From positions 17,508,651 to 17,572,650 of the forward strand of contig NC_056548.1 in the NCBI RefSeq assembly GCF_910596095.1: a stretch of 64,000 bases of DNA. Reading direction: 5' to 3'. Origin of the DNA: Thunnus maccoyii (Eukaryota > Chordata > Actinopteri > Scombriformes > Scombridae). Below are positions 61,484 to 64,000 of the stretch, in pieces (position 1 is the first letter of the stretch; each line of letters starts with the position of its first letter). The position numbers and the translations under genes were made by a program. The notes under the pieces were generated by a model that did no database searches, was not told the DNA's origin, and saw only the letters and a program-made list of their open reading frames with translations.

Positions 61484-64000
61484 ATGGAGGTGACGATGGA
61501 CCCTTTGTTTCTGGCATGGAGCTATTTCAGGAGGCGAAAGCTCCAACAGTGTTCAGATATTTGTACAAAGATATTACAAGACAACCCATACGACCAGGTA
61601 CTGTTGTGTAGTTAGCTGGGCTAGCTTAGCAAAGCCTGCAAGCTTACTTACGCAGACAAACCTGTCTGTAGCAATTTATCTAAGCTAACGTTGCGTTTAC
61701 TGGCACCTAATTGAATCGGTATTTATCCTCGTTGTTGCTGGGACATATTCCTAGCCACCACATTGCATTTCTCCTCTACATTTCACCTTTGTTTTTCTCT
61801 GCACCGTGTCTTACTTTTATTTTCTCCTTTCTCCTCATTAATTCATATCTGTCCTCAACATCATTCTTCTCTCAATAACTCACTGCATGCTGTCTTAAGG
61901 ACTCCTCCTTGCTAATCTCAGAGGTAACCATGACTGCAGACACTCTGTCATCCTGTTTCATCCTTTTCTTCTGAGAATATCCGTCCTGACTGTCATGTTT
62001 TTACTTAGTGGTTTTAAGAGGAGACACCCAACACCATGTACATGATTTAACATTGTGTACATGTGTGTGTGTTTCATAGGCTGCCTGGAGCTTGAAAACC
62101 CGTGCTCTGACAGAGATGGTATACATAGATGAAGTTGAGGTCGACCAAGAGGGGATTGCTGAGATGATGCTGGATGAGAGCTCTATTGCTCAGGTTGCAC
62201 GTAAGTTTCAGCTCTTTCTCCCTGCCTAAAAGTTAAGTAGATAAATAATTCTTACATTAAGTTAATGGTTAAAATTGTCTGACTGATATGGCTCTCTTCC
62301 AGGTCCTGGAACATCATTGAGACTACCTGGAACAAGTCAAGGTGGAGGTCCCACCCCTGCTGTCAGGTACTGTATGCCAGACTACGCTTGAATAAGGTCT
62401 GGAAGATTAACTATTGATAACATTGTGAAAAAAAGAGAGATGCTTGATCAGAGTTTTTTTCACGGAATTTTAGGCCTATGACACAGTCAGGGCGTCCTAT
62501 CACAGGATTTGTGAGACCCAGCACACAGTCAGGGCGTCCTGGGACAATGGAACAGGCCATCAAGACCCCACGCACTGCAAGCACTGCTCGACCTGTCACT
62601 AGTGCTTCTGGTAGATTCATCCGTCTGGGAACAGTGAGTGAACATGAGAGTCTGTATGTGAAACGCAATTATACTTTTCCCACCAAGGCACAGATATTTC
62701 CCCATTGAAATCAGGTGAACAAACAGTGTATATATATATACAAACATTTACATATAGATAAATAGATTCCTTTTTTCAAATGCACAAATTTTAATATTTC
62801 ACGAAATAGTTTCTATTGAGATAATTGTGTTTGATTTGCCTATTTTTATCATTATATTTTACACCAATATCATTAGTGCACTAATATTTATTATTAATTG
62901 TTTATTGTGTTATACACTTCTTAATTTACTGACTATGAACATGTAGTGTGACATTTTGTTTCACTGTTTCCCCAGGCTTCAATGTTAACCAATCCAGATG
63001 GACCATTTATAAACTTGTCAAGGCTAAATCTGGCCAAGTATTCCCAAAAGCCCAATTTGTCCAGGGTAAGACTGAGATTGTGACTTGCAAACATTAAACA
63101 AGTTAATTGGTTTTTTTAATGTGCCAAGTAACATGTATCATTTCCCTCTTCAGACACTGTTCGAGTTCATCTTCCATCATGAAAATGATGTGAAAAATGT
63201 AAGTGGTGAATGTGTTTAGATTAAAAAGGGAACTGGGGGGCATTACGATGCTGCATTGTTATATTTTTCATGCAACATTTTTTTTTTCTTTTCCAGGCAT
63301 TGGATTTGGCTGCTCAAGCTACTGAGCATGCCCAGTTCAAAGACTGGTGGTGGAAAGTTCAGCTTGGGAAATGCTACTACAGGCAAGTAACTCGAAAACA
63401 TAAATATTTATAGGTCAACATTTTTGACATTCATAAAAGCTCCTTTTTTGATAATCTACTTAACGATTAATATTTCTGACCTCTGCAGGCTTGGTTTATA
63501 TCGAGAAGCAGAAAAACAGTTTAGATCAGCTCTCAACCACCAAGCGGTGGTGGATACATACCTCTATCTTGCAAAGGTAGTGATAGACATCACAACAACA
63601 CTGTACATCACTTAAAAATCAAATTTATTCTCTATAAAGCCAAATGTTTGCTATTAAATAGAAAATCTTGTGTGTGTTTTCCCTCAGGTTTATCAGCGCC
63701 TGGATCAACCAATAACAGCACTCAGCCTCTTCAAGCAAGGCCTGGACCAATTTCCTGGTGAGGTCACCCTTCTAACAGGAATCGCTCGCATACATGAGGT
63801 ACAGTATGTCACTGTGGTTATTATTACTATAGATACAACTCTCAAAATGAGAAATCATATTCACTGGCTGTATTGTGTCACAGGAGATGAACAACATTGC
63901 GTCAGCCACAGAGTACTACAAAGATGTCCTGAAGCAGGATAACACACACGTGGAGGCGATCGCCTGTATAGGCAGCAATCACTTCTACACTGATCAACCT
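61484..64000 (+). CDS. ttc8: Tetratricopeptide repeat protein 8 (BBS8), 5' part, runs off right edge
   Basis: TTC8/BBS8 is a TPR subunit of the BBSome, the coat that moves membrane proteins in and out of cilia. Coding exons: 61484-61597, 62080-62200, 62303-62366, 62474-62633, 62976-63065, 63154-63198, 63297-63382, 63489-63576, 63688-63798, 63884-64000 (cut by the window), together 332 codons of about 500. The start is MEVTMDPLFLAWSYFRRRKL; methionine 5 is a second possible start. A low-complexity linker (RPMTQSGRPITGFVRPSTQS) is followed by TPR motifs such as YYRLGLYREAEKQFRSAL and YLAKVYQRLDQPITALSLF. The intron after exon 7 has a GC donor (AG|GCAAGT at 63383). Divergent from EML5. Confidence 0.96.

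Noticed and set aside
61136-61493. Open frames on both strands with KRKEK or SFLFF repeats
   Set aside because: They are translations of the (CTTTT)n tract beside the TTC8 promoter.
63387-63392. GTAACT as a normal donor for TTC8 exon 7
   Set aside because: It would add four bases and throw the next exon out of frame, while the GC donor four bases earlier gives the conserved YYRLGLYREAEKQ.

Overview
The window is vertebrate nuclear DNA. It has short coding exons with GT-AG introns, AATAAA polyadenylation signals, no operon structure, many microsatellites and dispersed repeats. The repeat style and compact intergenic spaces point to a teleost fish, probably a percomorph; the species cannot be named from the sequence. 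Six protein genes were assembled by joining exons whose splice phases all agree: ATG2B (minus, 5' part), GSKIP (plus), NPC2 (minus), ISCA2 (plus), EML5 (minus) and TTC8/BBS8 (plus, 5' part).

Layout: 118-3783 holds the first 12 coding exons of ATG2B, which runs off the left edge. 3784-8510 is an intergenic and leader zone with a hairpin, microsatellites, a 763-bp foldback transposon (5379-6141) and two TCTCGCGAGA palindromes. GSKIP is coded at 8514-9017 and converges on NPC2 (10856-13613). NPC2 and ISCA2 (14388-17366) share a 774-bp divergent promoter with clustered CCAAT boxes. ISCA2 intron 2 holds a decayed antisense gene fragment flanked by a 14-bp direct repeat. EML5 fills 19459-59657 with 42 coding exons (1966 residues), including a 21-nt microexon and a first intron of nearly 7 kb. 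TTC8 starts at 61484, about 90 bp downstream of an RFX X-box, and leaves the right edge inside coding exon 10.

The six genes form three head-to-head pairs: ATG2B/GSKIP, NPC2/ISCA2 and EML5/TTC8. From memory, the same three divergent pairs exist in human on 14q, where they are far apart; here they lie within 64 kb. There is no single pathway: ATG2B acts in autophagy lipid transfer, NPC2 in lysosomal cholesterol export, ISCA2 in mitochondrial iron-sulfur assembly, GSKIP in PKA/GSK3 scaffolding, EML5 in microtubule binding and TTC8 in the ciliary BBSome. I found no clearly new multi-gene system. The best second-look items are the foldback element, the X-box, the antisense fragment with direct repeats, the microexon and the GC-AG intron.
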